Below, in pieces: positions 43,046-51,448 of a DNA stretch of 59,432 nucleotides. The notes under the pieces were generated by a model. It did no database searches, was not told the origin of the DNA, and was given only the letters and a program-made list of their open reading frames with translations. Both the position numbers and the translations under genes were made by a program. Each line of letters opens with the position of its first letter. The stretch's first letter is position 1. This stretch comes from Acidobacteriaceae bacterium (GTDB lineage: Bacteria > Acidobacteriota > Terriglobia > Terriglobales > Acidobacteriaceae), in NCBI GenBank assembly GCA_028283625.1, contig JAPWKG010000023.1:1-59432 (forward strand). The letters run 5' to 3'.

Positions 43046-43846
43046 TTATTTTCTGCGATGACGCTCCTGGTTGCGTTCCCAGATGAGGCGCAACCCGTTC
43101 AGCGTGAGCATGTCATCTACCTGATGAAGGTACTTACAGTCTTTTGCGATCAGCTTGGCCAGGCCGCCCGTGCCAATGACCTTCGTGTCCGGCCCAAGCT
43201 CGGCAATCATGCGTTCCAGAATGCCATCGATCAAACCGATATAGCCGTAGTACAAGCCAATCTGAATGTTATCCGTCGTGGAGGTGCCGATGATCTTGAC
43301 CGGCTTTTTGATTTCGACACGCGTCAGCTTTGCGGCGCGCGCAAAAAGTGCGTCGGCTGAGATGCCGAGCCCCGGCGCGATGGCTCCACCCAGGAACTCG
43401 CCTTTGCGGCTTACCACGTCAAAGGTTGTGGCTGTGCCCATATCCACAACGACGGCTGGGCCACCTACCAGATCATAAGCCGCAACGCAGTTGACAACAC
43501 GGTCGGCGCCGACCTCGCTCGGATTATCGGTCAATACCGGCAGCCCGGTTTTTACGCCGGGTTCAATGAAGAGCGGGCGCACTTTAAAGTAGGTCTCGCA
43601 AAGCTTGCGCAGACCGGCATCGAGCGGCGGCACGACGGAGGAAACAGCCACACCGGTAACCAGATCAGTCGCCAGACCACGCATGCTGAAAAGAGTGCCC
43701 AGCAACACGCCCAGCTCATCAGGCGTTTGGTCATAGGGGGTGGTGATGCGCCAGTCAGCGACCAGCGTCGCCGTGGAGCCTTCGCTCGCCGGACGAAACA
43801 AGCCGATGACGGTATTGGAATTACCTACGTCGAGTGCCAGTAGCAT
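43046..43846 (-). CDS. coaX: Type III pantothenate kinase
   Basis: 266 residues. N-terminal LLALDVGNSNTVIGLF, PSEVGADRVVNCVAAYDL with the catalytic Asp, DMGTATTFDVV and GGAIAPGLGISADAL are CoaX hallmarks. It phosphorylates pantothenate, the first step of coenzyme A synthesis, without inhibition by CoA. birA is directly upstream (45 bases), a neighbour pair seen in many bacteria. Confidence 0.95.
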   Translation of the reverse strand: MLLALDVGNSNTVIGLFRPASEGSTATLVADWRITTPYDQTPDELGVLLGTLFSMRGLATDLVTGVAVSSVVPPLDAGLRKLCETYFKVRPLFIEPGVKTGLPVLTDNPSEVGADRVVNCVAAYDLVGGPAVVVDMGTATTFDVVSRKGEFLGGAIAPGLGISADALFARAAKLTRVEIKKPVKIIGTSTTDNIQIGLYYGYIGLIDGILERMIAELGPDTKVIGTGGLAKLIAKDCKYLHQVDDMLTLNGLRLIWERNQERHRRK

Positions 43847-43891
43847 GGGGGCTTTCCTGCCTCACAGGTGCGGTTTCTCAGAATGTGCGGC

Positions 43892-44707
43892 TTAGAGCTC
43901 ACGCACGCCGCCGGAGAGCACAGTCCGCTGTTGCCCCTCGTCTGTGGTGACGAGCAGGAATCCGCGGCTGTCGAGTCCGGAAGTGGTCCCAGTATAGCCG
44001 CCCTGCTCCGGCACCTGAACGCGCTTGCCGCGGACCCAGCTTGAGGCTTGTGCAAAGCGTTCAAGTAACGCGGTGTGGTCGTCTGCTGTGGTTTCCTGCC
44101 GTGTCAGCTCCAGATCGAGCGCGCGTAACAGCGCTAACAGAATGCTCTCGCGCGAAAGCGATGCAGAGGTGGCCAGCCGCAGAGAGGTCGCCAGCGTTGC
44201 GAGCTCCGGTGGAAACTCTGCGTGGTGCACGTTGATACCGATACCGATGACGGCATAGCGCAGCATCGGATCAGCACCCGGTTCCACGGCGGTCTCTACC
44301 AGAATGCCTCCGCACTTGCGTGTGGTCGCATCCGGTTGAACGATCAGCAGATCGTTTGGCCAGCGAATATCAAGTGCGACACCGGTTGCCTGCTGCACGG
44401 CTTGCTGAACCGCCAGCCCGGTGCCGAGAGAGAGGAGCAAAGCATCTCGCAAGGGCAGAGTCGGTTTGACGAGCGCAGAGACGTACAGACCGTTTCCGGG
44501 GGCAGAGTGCCAGCTGTGGCCTCCGCGTCCGCGTCCTGCGGTTTGTTCGTCGGCGATATACACCAAACCCTCCGGCGCACCCTGCGCCGCCGCTTCGAGC
44601 AGAGAGGTATTGGTGGAGCCGATAGACGGAAAGTGGCGTACGCCTTCAGCAAAGCGTGTGCCCAGCAGTGAATGGCCCAGGGCCGCGGCATCAAGTGTGT
44701 CGAGCAT
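43892..44707 (-). CDS. birA: Biotin-[acetyl-CoA-carboxylase] ligase
   Basis: 271 residues. The biotin site is visible: SIGSTNTSLLEAA, ADEQTAGRGRGGHSWHS, LDIRWPNDLLI and the catalytic KCGGILVET (Lys). There is no N-terminal helix-turn-helix, so this is the enzyme-only form and not a repressor. It attaches biotin to acetyl-CoA carboxylase. ATG 44707 stands behind AGGGTG; the open frame upstream to 44764 overlaps the divergent gene's start region. Confidence 0.93.
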   Translation of the reverse strand: MLDTLDAAALGHSLLGTRFAEGVRHFPSIGSTNTSLLEAAAQGAPEGLVYIADEQTAGRGRGGHSWHSAPGNGLYVSALVKPTLPLRDALLLSLGTGLAVQQAVQQATGVALDIRWPNDLLIVQPDATTRKCGGILVETAVEPGADPMLRYAVIGIGINVHHAEFPPELATLATSLRLATSASLSRESILLALLRALDLELTRQETTADDHTALLERFAQASSWVRGKRVQVPEQGGYTGTTSGLDSRGFLLVTTDEGQQRTVLSGGVREL

Positions 44708-44745
44708 AGTCACCCTGTAGATGCTATCGTGCATCCAATTGGTGC

Positions 44746-45171
44746 ATGGTAACGGAGCTGGCAACGCCGATCTCGCATCAGGCCGCTATGCTGCTTCTGC
44801 TGGCGCTGCCCGTGGCCTGTGCCGCCTGGACTGTTACGCATGAAGAGGTCTTTCGAGAGCCGCGTGAGTTTTGTAAAGAGAATGCCCAGAAACGGCGCTC
44901 GCTTGCTGGGCGGAAGTTCTTCTACCTCTTCACCTGCGAGTATTGCTTTTCCCATTACGTTGCTGCGGCCGTTCTTTGGATCGTTCACTTTCGCCTGTTG
45001 TTTACGGGCTGGCGCGGCTACGGCGTAGCGTGGTTGGCGTTGGTCTGGGTGGCCAATGTTTTGATGAGTTTTTTCAACCGTTTACGGCTGGACATCAAGC
45101 ATGAGAACGTGACGATCGCCGTCGAGCAACATCGCGCTCCTGAGACGCAGGAAGTGCCAAAACATCCGTAA
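44746..45171 (+). CDS. Small membrane protein of unknown function (DUF1360-like)
   Basis: 141 residues with a hydrophobic N-terminus, a cytoplasmic stretch (FREPREFCKENAQKRRSL), then FYLFTCEYCFSHYVAAAVLW and another helix near VAWLALVWVANV. The Cys-x-x-Cys-F-S-H-Y before a helix resembles DUF1360 proteins, though I am not certain. It is divergent from birA, and their starts are 38 bases apart. Confidence 0.5.
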   Translation: MVTELATPISHQAAMLLLLALPVACAAWTVTHEEVFREPREFCKENAQKRRSLAGRKFFYLFTCEYCFSHYVAAAVLWIVHFRLLFTGWRGYGVAWLALVWVANVLMSFFNRLRLDIKHENVTIAVEQHRAPETQEVPKHP

Positions 45172-45262
45172 CGCTTTTCTGACGGAGGCGCTCTGTACGG
45201 TCTGAGAAGGACGGTTGGATGCAGGGAGCGTTGGTCTGTCCTTAGTCGCGCAATGCGGTTAC

Positions 45263-45300
45263 AAAAAAGCCGCCCGGGCGCTTGAGCGCACGAGCGGCTT
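45263..45300 (-). terminator. Intrinsic terminator of valS
   Basis: Stem AAGCCGC/GCGGCTT (45267-45273 with 45294-45300) with inner GC pairing, followed on the minus strand by six T residues. Confidence 0.85.
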
Positions 45301-45320
45301 CGGGTGGATCGTGCGAAAGG

Positions 45321-48083
45321 TTAGCCCAGCTGTGCGAGTGCGGCTTCGGCCTTATCCTTCAGCGCCTGATTTTCGGCAGCCTGTTTCTTCAGCCCATCGA
45401 CGATGTGCGCGGGTGCCTTGGCAAGGAAGCTTTCGCTGCCCAACTGCCTGGAGGCTGCTTCCAGACCCTTGCTCAACTTTGCGATCTCCTTGGTAAGTCG
45501 TTCGCGTTCCGCCGCTACATCAATTTGACGTTCGTACAGCACCGTTACATCGAAGCTTGCCGTTGAGCGCGTGTTGTTTCCGCTCAGGGCCGAGGCAACG
45601 ACCTCTACAGCGCTGACGCGTGCCATGCGGGCGAGCATCTCCGCGTTTGCAGCCGCCAGATCGGCGGCCTTGGCGGTCGAGTACACCCGGATCGGCGCAG
45701 CTTCCTTCTCCGGCACGCCCAGCTCCTTGCGCAGAGCGCGTACCGTGACGATGAGTTCCTGCAGAGTATTCATCGCTTCCTCTGCTGCGGCGTCCGTAAG
45801 AAACGATGCTGCCTGCGGATAGCGTGTCAGCGCGATAGACTGTGCTGGCTGCGGCGTGCGGATGAAGGCATACAGCGCCTGCCACAGCTCTTCGGTAAGG
45901 AAGGGCATGAACGGTGAGAGCAGGCGCAGGGCAGCTTCAAACGCTGTGACGAGAGCGTTCAGCGTCAGCGCGGTAATCTCGTTGGTTTCAGCAGCGAAGT
46001 CCAGGCGCAGCTTGATCAGCTCAAGATACCAATCGCAGAACTCACCCCAGAAGAACTGATAGACGGCCTGCGCTGCTTCGTCGAAGCGATACGTGCTGAG
46101 CGCACGCTCTACCTCTGCGCTCACCGCGGCCAGGCGAGCAAAGAGCCAACGGGTTTCAAGCGGAGCATCGGTGATCTCGGAAGGAGTCAGCAGCGTGGCT
46201 TTGTAACCAGCCTCTGCGCCACGCTCCACGTTCATCTGCAGGAAGCGTGCTGCGTTCCAGATCTTGTTGGCAAAGGCACGGTAGCCTTCCGTACGCGCTT
46301 CGTTGAAGGCGATATCGGTACCCGGCGAAGCCTGTGACGCGAGCGTGAAGCGTACGGCATCGGTTCCATACTTCTCCACAATCTCGATCGGATCGATGAC
46401 GTTGCCCTTGGTCTTGGACATCTTCTCGCGGTTGGCGTCACGCACCAGCGCGTGGATGTAGACCTCTTTGAACGGAACGGCTTCTGCAAGCGAGCGCTTG
46501 GCTCCGTCTTCCGTCGGTACGTCGAGCATGAAGTGGCAGCCCAGCATGACCATACGCGCGACCCAGAAGAACAGAATGTCAAAGCCGGTTACCAGCAGCT
46601 CCGTGGGGTAAAAGCGCCGTAGATCCTGCGTCAGCTCACCGGAGCCATCCCATCCGAAGACGGTGAAGGGCAAGAGGCCGGAGGAGAACCAGGTATCGAG
46701 CACGTCGGTTTCCTGGGTCAGTTCCGTGGAGCCGCACTTGCTGCAGGCCTGCGGTGTTTCACGCGCTACATTGATCTCATGGCAGGCCGTGCAGTGCCAG
46801 GCCGGGATGCGATGGCCCCACCAGAGCTGGCGCGAGATGCACCAGTCATGCAGGTTGTTCATCCACTCGAAGTAGGTCTTCGAGTACATCTCCGGCGTGA
46901 AGCGGATATGGTTGTCGCGTACGGCTGCGATCGCGTTTTCTGCAATGGAGTCGCCACCGGTCTCGGGTTTCTTGTTTACGGCAAGGAACCACTGCATGGA
47001 GAGCCGCGGCTCGATGACCGAGCCGGTTCGCTGGGAGACGGGCAGAGTGAGCGTATGTTCCTTCACCGCGACAAGGTGGCCCAGAGCTTCGAGGTCTGCA
47101 AGAATCTGCTTGCGTGCTTCAAAACGGTCGAGCCCATCGTACTTTGTGCCCGAGTGCGCGATGCGTGCCTGCGTGTCCATGATGGAGGGCTGAGGCAGGT
47201 TGTGGCGCTGTCCGATTGCGAAGTCATTCGGGTCGTGCGCCGGGGTCACCTTTACGGCGCCGGTGCCGAACTCGGGGTTCGCCCACTCGTCGGCGATGAC
47301 AGGGATTTCCCGGTTCACCAGCGGAAGCACCAGCTTCTTGCCGAGGAACGCCTTGTAGCGCTCGTCCTCTGGATTGACGGCAACGGCTACGTCGCCCAGC
47401 ATCGTTTCCGGGCGCGTGGTCGCAATGGTAATCGAGCCGGAGCCGTCTGCAAGGTCGTAACGGACGTGATAGATGGAGCCAAGCTTCTCTTCGTTCTCTA
47501 CCTCGAGGTCGGAGACGGCGGTGCCAAGCACGGGGTCCCAGTTCACGATGTAGGCGCCGCGGTAGATAAGTCCTTGCTGCCACAGCTTGACGAACGCCTC
47601 GCGCACGGCCACCGAGAGCCGCTCATCCATGGTGAAGTACTCGCGCGACCAATCCACGCTGGCGCCAAGGCGGCGCATCTGCGAGGTGATGTAACCGCCG
47701 TATTCCTGTTTCCAGGCCCATACGCGATCCGTGAACTCTTCGCGTGTGAAGTCGGTGCGCTGCTTGCCTTCAGCCTTCAGCGCGCGCTCCACCATCATCT
47801 GCGTGGCAATGCCGGCGTGGTCGGTGCCGGGAACCCAGACACTCTGCTCGCCCTTCATGCGGTGCCAGCGCGCGAGAATGTCCATCTCGGTCTGGTTGAG
47901 CATGTGGCCCATGTGCAGCCGGCCGGTGACGTTTGGCGGCGGCAGCAGCTGGACGAACGCCTTCTGTGGCGGTGCGCCTTCTGCAGGGGTGGGTACGGCG
48001 AAGAGTTCCTGGGCAATCCAGTACTCCGCCCATTTCGCTTCGATCGCGGACGGATCGTATGCCTTGGAAAGTTCGTGAGTCAT
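45321..48083 (-). CDS. valS: Valyl-tRNA synthetase
   Basis: 920 residues. HIGH region PPPNVTGRLHMGHMLNQT near residue 50, the editing domain with TTRPETMLGDVAVAV, the WCISRQLWWGHRIPAW segment and the KMSKS loop REKMSKTKGNVIDP are present. An anticodon domain and a C-terminal coiled coil (ERLTKEIAKLSKGLEA) complete the protein. It charges tRNA-Val. ATG 48083 is preferred over the GTG directly before it. It is fully intact, with no frame break over 2.7 kb. Confidence 0.97.
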   Translation of the reverse strand: MTHELSKAYDPSAIEAKWAEYWIAQELFAVPTPAEGAPPQKAFVQLLPPPNVTGRLHMGHMLNQTEMDILARWHRMKGEQSVWVPGTDHAGIATQMMVERALKAEGKQRTDFTREEFTDRVWAWKQEYGGYITSQMRRLGASVDWSREYFTMDERLSVAVREAFVKLWQQGLIYRGAYIVNWDPVLGTAVSDLEVENEEKLGSIYHVRYDLADGSGSITIATTRPETMLGDVAVAVNPEDERYKAFLGKKLVLPLVNREIPVIADEWANPEFGTGAVKVTPAHDPNDFAIGQRHNLPQPSIMDTQARIAHSGTKYDGLDRFEARKQILADLEALGHLVAVKEHTLTLPVSQRTGSVIEPRLSMQWFLAVNKKPETGGDSIAENAIAAVRDNHIRFTPEMYSKTYFEWMNNLHDWCISRQLWWGHRIPAWHCTACHEINVARETPQACSKCGSTELTQETDVLDTWFSSGLLPFTVFGWDGSGELTQDLRRFYPTELLVTGFDILFFWVARMVMLGCHFMLDVPTEDGAKRSLAEAVPFKEVYIHALVRDANREKMSKTKGNVIDPIEIVEKYGTDAVRFTLASQASPGTDIAFNEARTEGYRAFANKIWNAARFLQMNVERGAEAGYKATLLTPSEITDAPLETRWLFARLAAVSAEVERALSTYRFDEAAQAVYQFFWGEFCDWYLELIKLRLDFAAETNEITALTLNALVTAFEAALRLLSPFMPFLTEELWQALYAFIRTPQPAQSIALTRYPQAASFLTDAAAEEAMNTLQELIVTVRALRKELGVPEKEAAPIRVYSTAKAADLAAANAEMLARMARVSAVEVVASALSGNNTRSTASFDVTVLYERQIDVAAERERLTKEIAKLSKGLEAASRQLGSESFLAKAPAHIVDGLKKQAAENQALKDKAEAALAQLG

Positions 48084-48135
48084 CACTCTCTAGGGTAACA
48101 AGTTGGCTCTCGTGCCAGTGAGTTTTTGGGCAAGG

Positions 48136-48163
48136 AAAAAGCGGAGCCGAAGCCCCGCTTTTT
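48136..48163 (-). terminator. Intrinsic terminator of the BamD-like gene
   Basis: Stem AAAAAGCGG/CCGCTTTTT (48136-48144 with 48155-48163), ending on the minus strand in a T-run. It lies just beyond the stop at 48186. Confidence 0.85.
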
Positions 48164-48185
48164 GTCTCTGTCCTGTGAACCCGGC

Positions 48186-49982
48186 TTAGAAAGGGTTCAG
48201 CTTATCCACGCCCTTCTTCTTCTTGTGCTTGGATGAGCTCTCTTCATCCTTGTCATACGCAGGCTTGGAGGGCTTCTTGGTAGCGTCCGCCTGAGGAACC
48301 GGGGCCTGCTTCTTGCCTGCGACTTCGTTGACCTGGTCGGGAGCTTCTGCGGGCTTTTCCGCTTCGGGCAACGGCGTGCTGTTTGCCGGGGCTACAGACT
48401 TCAGGCCGTAGTTGGAGTCAGCCTTGCCGGTTGCGGAAGGCAGATCGCTGGCCGAGCCGCTGCCGCGGTTCAACTCACCTGCGTTGGGCTGAACAACCTC
48501 TACGCCCATGTGGCTGCCGCCACCGCCGGTATCGCCTGCGCTTGCCGGGGACATCTCAGAGACCGATCCTGAGGTGTTCTCATTCCCTGCGGAGGGAACG
48601 TCGCTCAGGGTGGGGGCGGCTGCGCTTGCCGGAGCTGCGGTGGTGTCTGCAGCCGGGGCACTGGCATCGGCATTCGTCGCCGGTGCGGCCGGTAGAGCCT
48701 TATGGAAGTTCGGGTTCAGCGCTTCTTCAAACGAGGTCGTCAGGTCGTTGACGATCGTCGGTGCAGTGGTCGCAGCCGGGTCGTCGAGCAACGGCTCGCC
48801 GATTTGAGCCGCGGTGACCGTATCCGGCGAGTGCACCATCAGCAGCTTCAGGCGGTTGTACATGGTGTACTGCGCGCGGCTGCCTTCCAGCGCTTCAGAG
48901 GCTGCAACTTCATCGGCTGTCGGCGTCGGAATGGGCTGGTTCATGGCGTTCAGGCGCTCTTTGGCATCCTCAACGTGGAGAGACGCCGAGTGCTCCAGCA
49001 CAACCTGGCGGTAGGCTGTGGCCGACTTGGTATCGAACTCCTGTTCGAGCCGGGACTTGGCCGCTTCGGTCATGCAGTACACCTTCACGCCAGGAGCGCA
49101 GACCGGAGTGGCACGCATCTTTCTGGCTTCAGCGCCCCAGGCATCGCCGATACCGATCAGCACGTCATCCATGTGGGAGTACTGCGGATAAGTATCGACA
49201 ACGGTATCGTAGCGTGCGATAGCGGCAGGCCAGTTTTCGCGGCCCGCGTAAAACGCGGCGATGTTGGCTTCACGCGTGGCGAGTACTTCCTGCACATCGC
49301 GCAGTTTTTGCTTGGCCTGCTTTAGGATCTCGGGCGGAGCATCCGGGTACTGCTTCAGCATGGTACGGTACTCGGTTTCCGCCGAGATGGCCTTCGCGTA
49401 ATCGCGATCCGGCACGTCCATCTGCTTGAAGTAAATATCACCAACGCGCATCTGCGCTTCAGCGGCTTCCGGTGCATTCGGGAAGAAGGTGATGAAGTCC
49501 TTGTACTCCTGCTCGGCCTGAGCCAGGGCCGCGGAGCCGCCTTCGCGGTACCAGCTATCGGCGATGGCCAGCTTGGCACGCATCTGGTACTGGGAGTCGG
49601 GGTAGGTATTCAGCAGCGTCTGCAGATCCATGCGCGCCACTTCAAAGTGACCGCTCTTTACCTGTCCCAGAGCCTTGTCGTAGAGCTGCTTATCGGGCAG
49701 CGTGGCATCCTTGGTGGCCAGAGGATTGAGCTTGTCCTGCTTCTTGATCTCTTGCTTGGTGTCCTTGGTCTGCTGGACGCGTTCCGACTTCGGGGTCTTC
49801 TTCTTCTTGTGCGTGTCGACGCTCAGCGCGGCGTCCGCCTGCGGCGTGGTCTGAGAGTCGGTCGTCTGCGGAGTCTGATCGGCAGCGGCCTGCGCGTGCG
49901 TCGTGAATGGTGCCAACGCAAAGCCGGAGGTCAGAGCAAGCGCCAGGACCGAGCTGCGGCGGAAAGCGGGGGAAAACATCAT
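48186..49982 (-). CDS. BamD-like TPR protein with a long low-complexity tail
   Basis: 598 residues. Signal peptide ending near FTTHAQA without a lipobox Cys, a Lys/Gln-rich linker, then TPR repeats of the YfiO/BamD type (LYDKALGQVKSGHFEVARMDLQ, TYPDSQYQMRAKLAIADSWY, FFPNAPEAAEAQMRVGDIYF). About 230 residues of Ala/Pro/Ser-rich sequence follow, ending in a Lys-rich patch and GVDKLNPF. BamD helps fold outer-membrane barrel proteins. The missing lipid anchor and the tail make it unusual. The DKLNP motif occurs twice (before the TPRs and at the end). It is downstream of rpe but 212 bases away. Confidence 0.7.
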   Translation of the reverse strand: MMFSPAFRRSSVLALALTSGFALAPFTTHAQAAADQTPQTTDSQTTPQADAALSVDTHKKKKTPKSERVQQTKDTKQEIKKQDKLNPLATKDATLPDKQLYDKALGQVKSGHFEVARMDLQTLLNTYPDSQYQMRAKLAIADSWYREGGSAALAQAEQEYKDFITFFPNAPEAAEAQMRVGDIYFKQMDVPDRDYAKAISAETEYRTMLKQYPDAPPEILKQAKQKLRDVQEVLATREANIAAFYAGRENWPAAIARYDTVVDTYPQYSHMDDVLIGIGDAWGAEARKMRATPVCAPGVKVYCMTEAAKSRLEQEFDTKSATAYRQVVLEHSASLHVEDAKERLNAMNQPIPTPTADEVAASEALEGSRAQYTMYNRLKLLMVHSPDTVTAAQIGEPLLDDPAATTAPTIVNDLTTSFEEALNPNFHKALPAAPATNADASAPAADTTAAPASAAAPTLSDVPSAGNENTSGSVSEMSPASAGDTGGGGSHMGVEVVQPNAGELNRGSGSASDLPSATGKADSNYGLKSVAPANSTPLPEAEKPAEAPDQVNEVAGKKQAPVPQADATKKPSKPAYDKDEESSSKHKKKKGVDKLNPF

Positions 49983-50150
49983 TGCGGAAGAATCCTCGAA
50001 GAAGCTCGTTGGCCGCCGCGGGGCACGAAAAGCATGTCGTGCGGCCGATTTCATTCTAAATCCCGGCTAAAAATTGCGCTTGGCGAGCTTGTCTTTTTGG
50101 ACGAAGAATCTCGGGGAGCGTTTGTTACCCAATGGACGGAAATTGCCGCC

Positions 50151-50178
50151 CGCCTCCCCGGACACCCCGGGGAAGGCG
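50151..50178 (-). terminator. Hairpin after rpe
   Basis: CGCCTCCCCGG (50151-50161) pairs with CCGGGGAAGGCG (50167-50178) with a small internal loop, between rpe and the BamD-like gene. The rest of this 212-base gap holds nothing I can name. Confidence 0.5.
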
Positions 50179-50194
50179 GATTGTGCGGCTGGAT

Positions 50195-50869
50195 TTATGC
50201 GGTTTCGCCGGCGGCTGCGCGTGCGAGGCGAAGGAATTCCTTCGCGTTTTCAACGGTTTTGCCCGGCTGGAAGATTGCCGAACCGGCCACCAGCATGTCA
50301 GCGCCTGCCTCTACGACCGAAGCGACGGTCTTCTGGCTGACGCCTCCGTCCACCTCGATGCGGAAGTTCAGGCCCTGCTCTTCGCGAATGTGTGCGAGCA
50401 TGCGGATCCGGTCCAGCGAGCGGGTGAGGAACTTCTGGCCGCCGAAGCCGGGGTTCACGCTCATCACAAGCACGTGGTGCACCATCGGAAGCACCTCGGC
50501 GATCAGACCGACCGGCGTTGCGGGGTTCAGCACGACGGCGGGCTTCATGCCGTGGTCGGCAATGTGCTGGAGTGTGCGGTTCAGGTGCCGGCAAACCTCT
50601 ACGTGCACGCTGATCATGTCGGCGCCGGCTTTGGCGAACTCCGGAATGTACTGATCCGGGTCCTCAATCATCAAGTGGCAGTCGAGCGGCAGCTTTGTCA
50701 CGGGACGAATGGCCTGCACGACCGGGGGGCCGAAGGTGATGTTCGGCACAAAATGACCGTCCATCACATCCACGTGAACGATGGTTCCGCCGCCCTCTTC
50801 GGCTAGCTTGATCTCATCGGCAAGGTGCGCAAAGTCCGCTGCAAGTATCGAAAACGCGAGTTCCACCAT
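50195..50869 (-). CDS. rpe: Ribulose-phosphate 3-epimerase
   Basis: 224 residues. Hallmarks: SILAADFAHLADEI at the N-terminus, HVDVMDGHFVPNITFGPPVV (metal His and Asp), LDCHLMIEDPDQYI, MSVNPGFGGQKF and EVDGGVSQKT. It converts ribulose-5-phosphate to xylulose-5-phosphate, the substrate of transketolase; it completes the pentose-phosphate set in this window although it lies 17 kb from the island. It is divergent from the GAF-domain gene. Confidence 0.96.
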   Translation of the reverse strand: MVELAFSILAADFAHLADEIKLAEEGGGTIVHVDVMDGHFVPNITFGPPVVQAIRPVTKLPLDCHLMIEDPDQYIPEFAKAGADMISVHVEVCRHLNRTLQHIADHGMKPAVVLNPATPVGLIAEVLPMVHHVLVMSVNPGFGGQKFLTRSLDRIRMLAHIREEQGLNFRIEVDGGVSQKTVASVVEAGADMLVAGSAIFQPGKTVENAKEFLRLARAAAGETA

Positions 50870-50937
50870 AGAGGCTCAGTGTAGCAAGGCGGGCCGGCGG
50901 CGCCGGTACACCGGGTGCGCTTGGCGAGGAGCGCACA

Positions 50938-51438
50938 ATGGACGCTATGGCAGAAAACACCTTCGAGCAGATTCTTTCGAGCGTCCGTGCTTTTGCGGCA
51001 ACAGCTGCGGAACTGGCTTCGTTGCAGCAGTTTATCGTGGAGCAGATTTCGTCTCAGTTGCCGTATTACCACTGGACCGGGTTCTATATGCTCGACCCGG
51101 AAGACGCGGAGACGCTTGTGCTCGGGCCGTTTCACGGTGCGCCGACCGATCATATCCGTATCCCGGTCAGTCAGGGCATCTGCGGTGCGGCCGTGGCGCA
51201 GAACGAGACCGTAATCGTGGACGATGTGAGCGTTGACTCCCGCTACCTTGCCTGTTCTCTGGAAACCCGCTCTGAGATCGTTGTGCCCATCCACGTCGAT
51301 GGTGTTCCGGTGGGCGAGATCGACATCGATAGCCACGATGCGGCGGCGTTCTCGCAGCAGGACCGGCTCTTTCTGGAAGCGTGCGCGGCGCTCGTGGGCC
51401 AGTTTCTGGAGAGAGCTCCGTCGAAGCTGCTGTCCTAG
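50938..51438 (+). CDS. GAF-domain protein, free-methionine-(R)-sulfoxide reductase-like
   Basis: 166 residues, one GAF domain. The fRMsr signature is present: YYHWTGFYML, GPFHGAP, IPVSQGICGAAVAQNE and DVSVDSRYLACSLETRSEIVVPI. Two of the three family cysteines are visible (QGICG and YLACS); the third, usually ten residues after the first, is absent. The family reduces free methionine-R-sulfoxide in oxidative-stress repair. It is convergent with the UvrC-like gene. Confidence 0.8.
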   Translation: MDAMAENTFEQILSSVRAFAATAAELASLQQFIVEQISSQLPYYHWTGFYMLDPEDAETLVLGPFHGAPTDHIRIPVSQGICGAAVAQNETVIVDDVSVDSRYLACSLETRSEIVVPIHVDGVPVGEIDIDSHDAAAFSQQDRLFLEACAALVGQFLERAPSKLLS

Positions 51439-51448
51439 GCGCGCTGGC

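Noticed and set aside
46779..48098. 439-residue open frame antisense to valS
   Set aside because: Shadow of valS; valS motifs prove the other strand.
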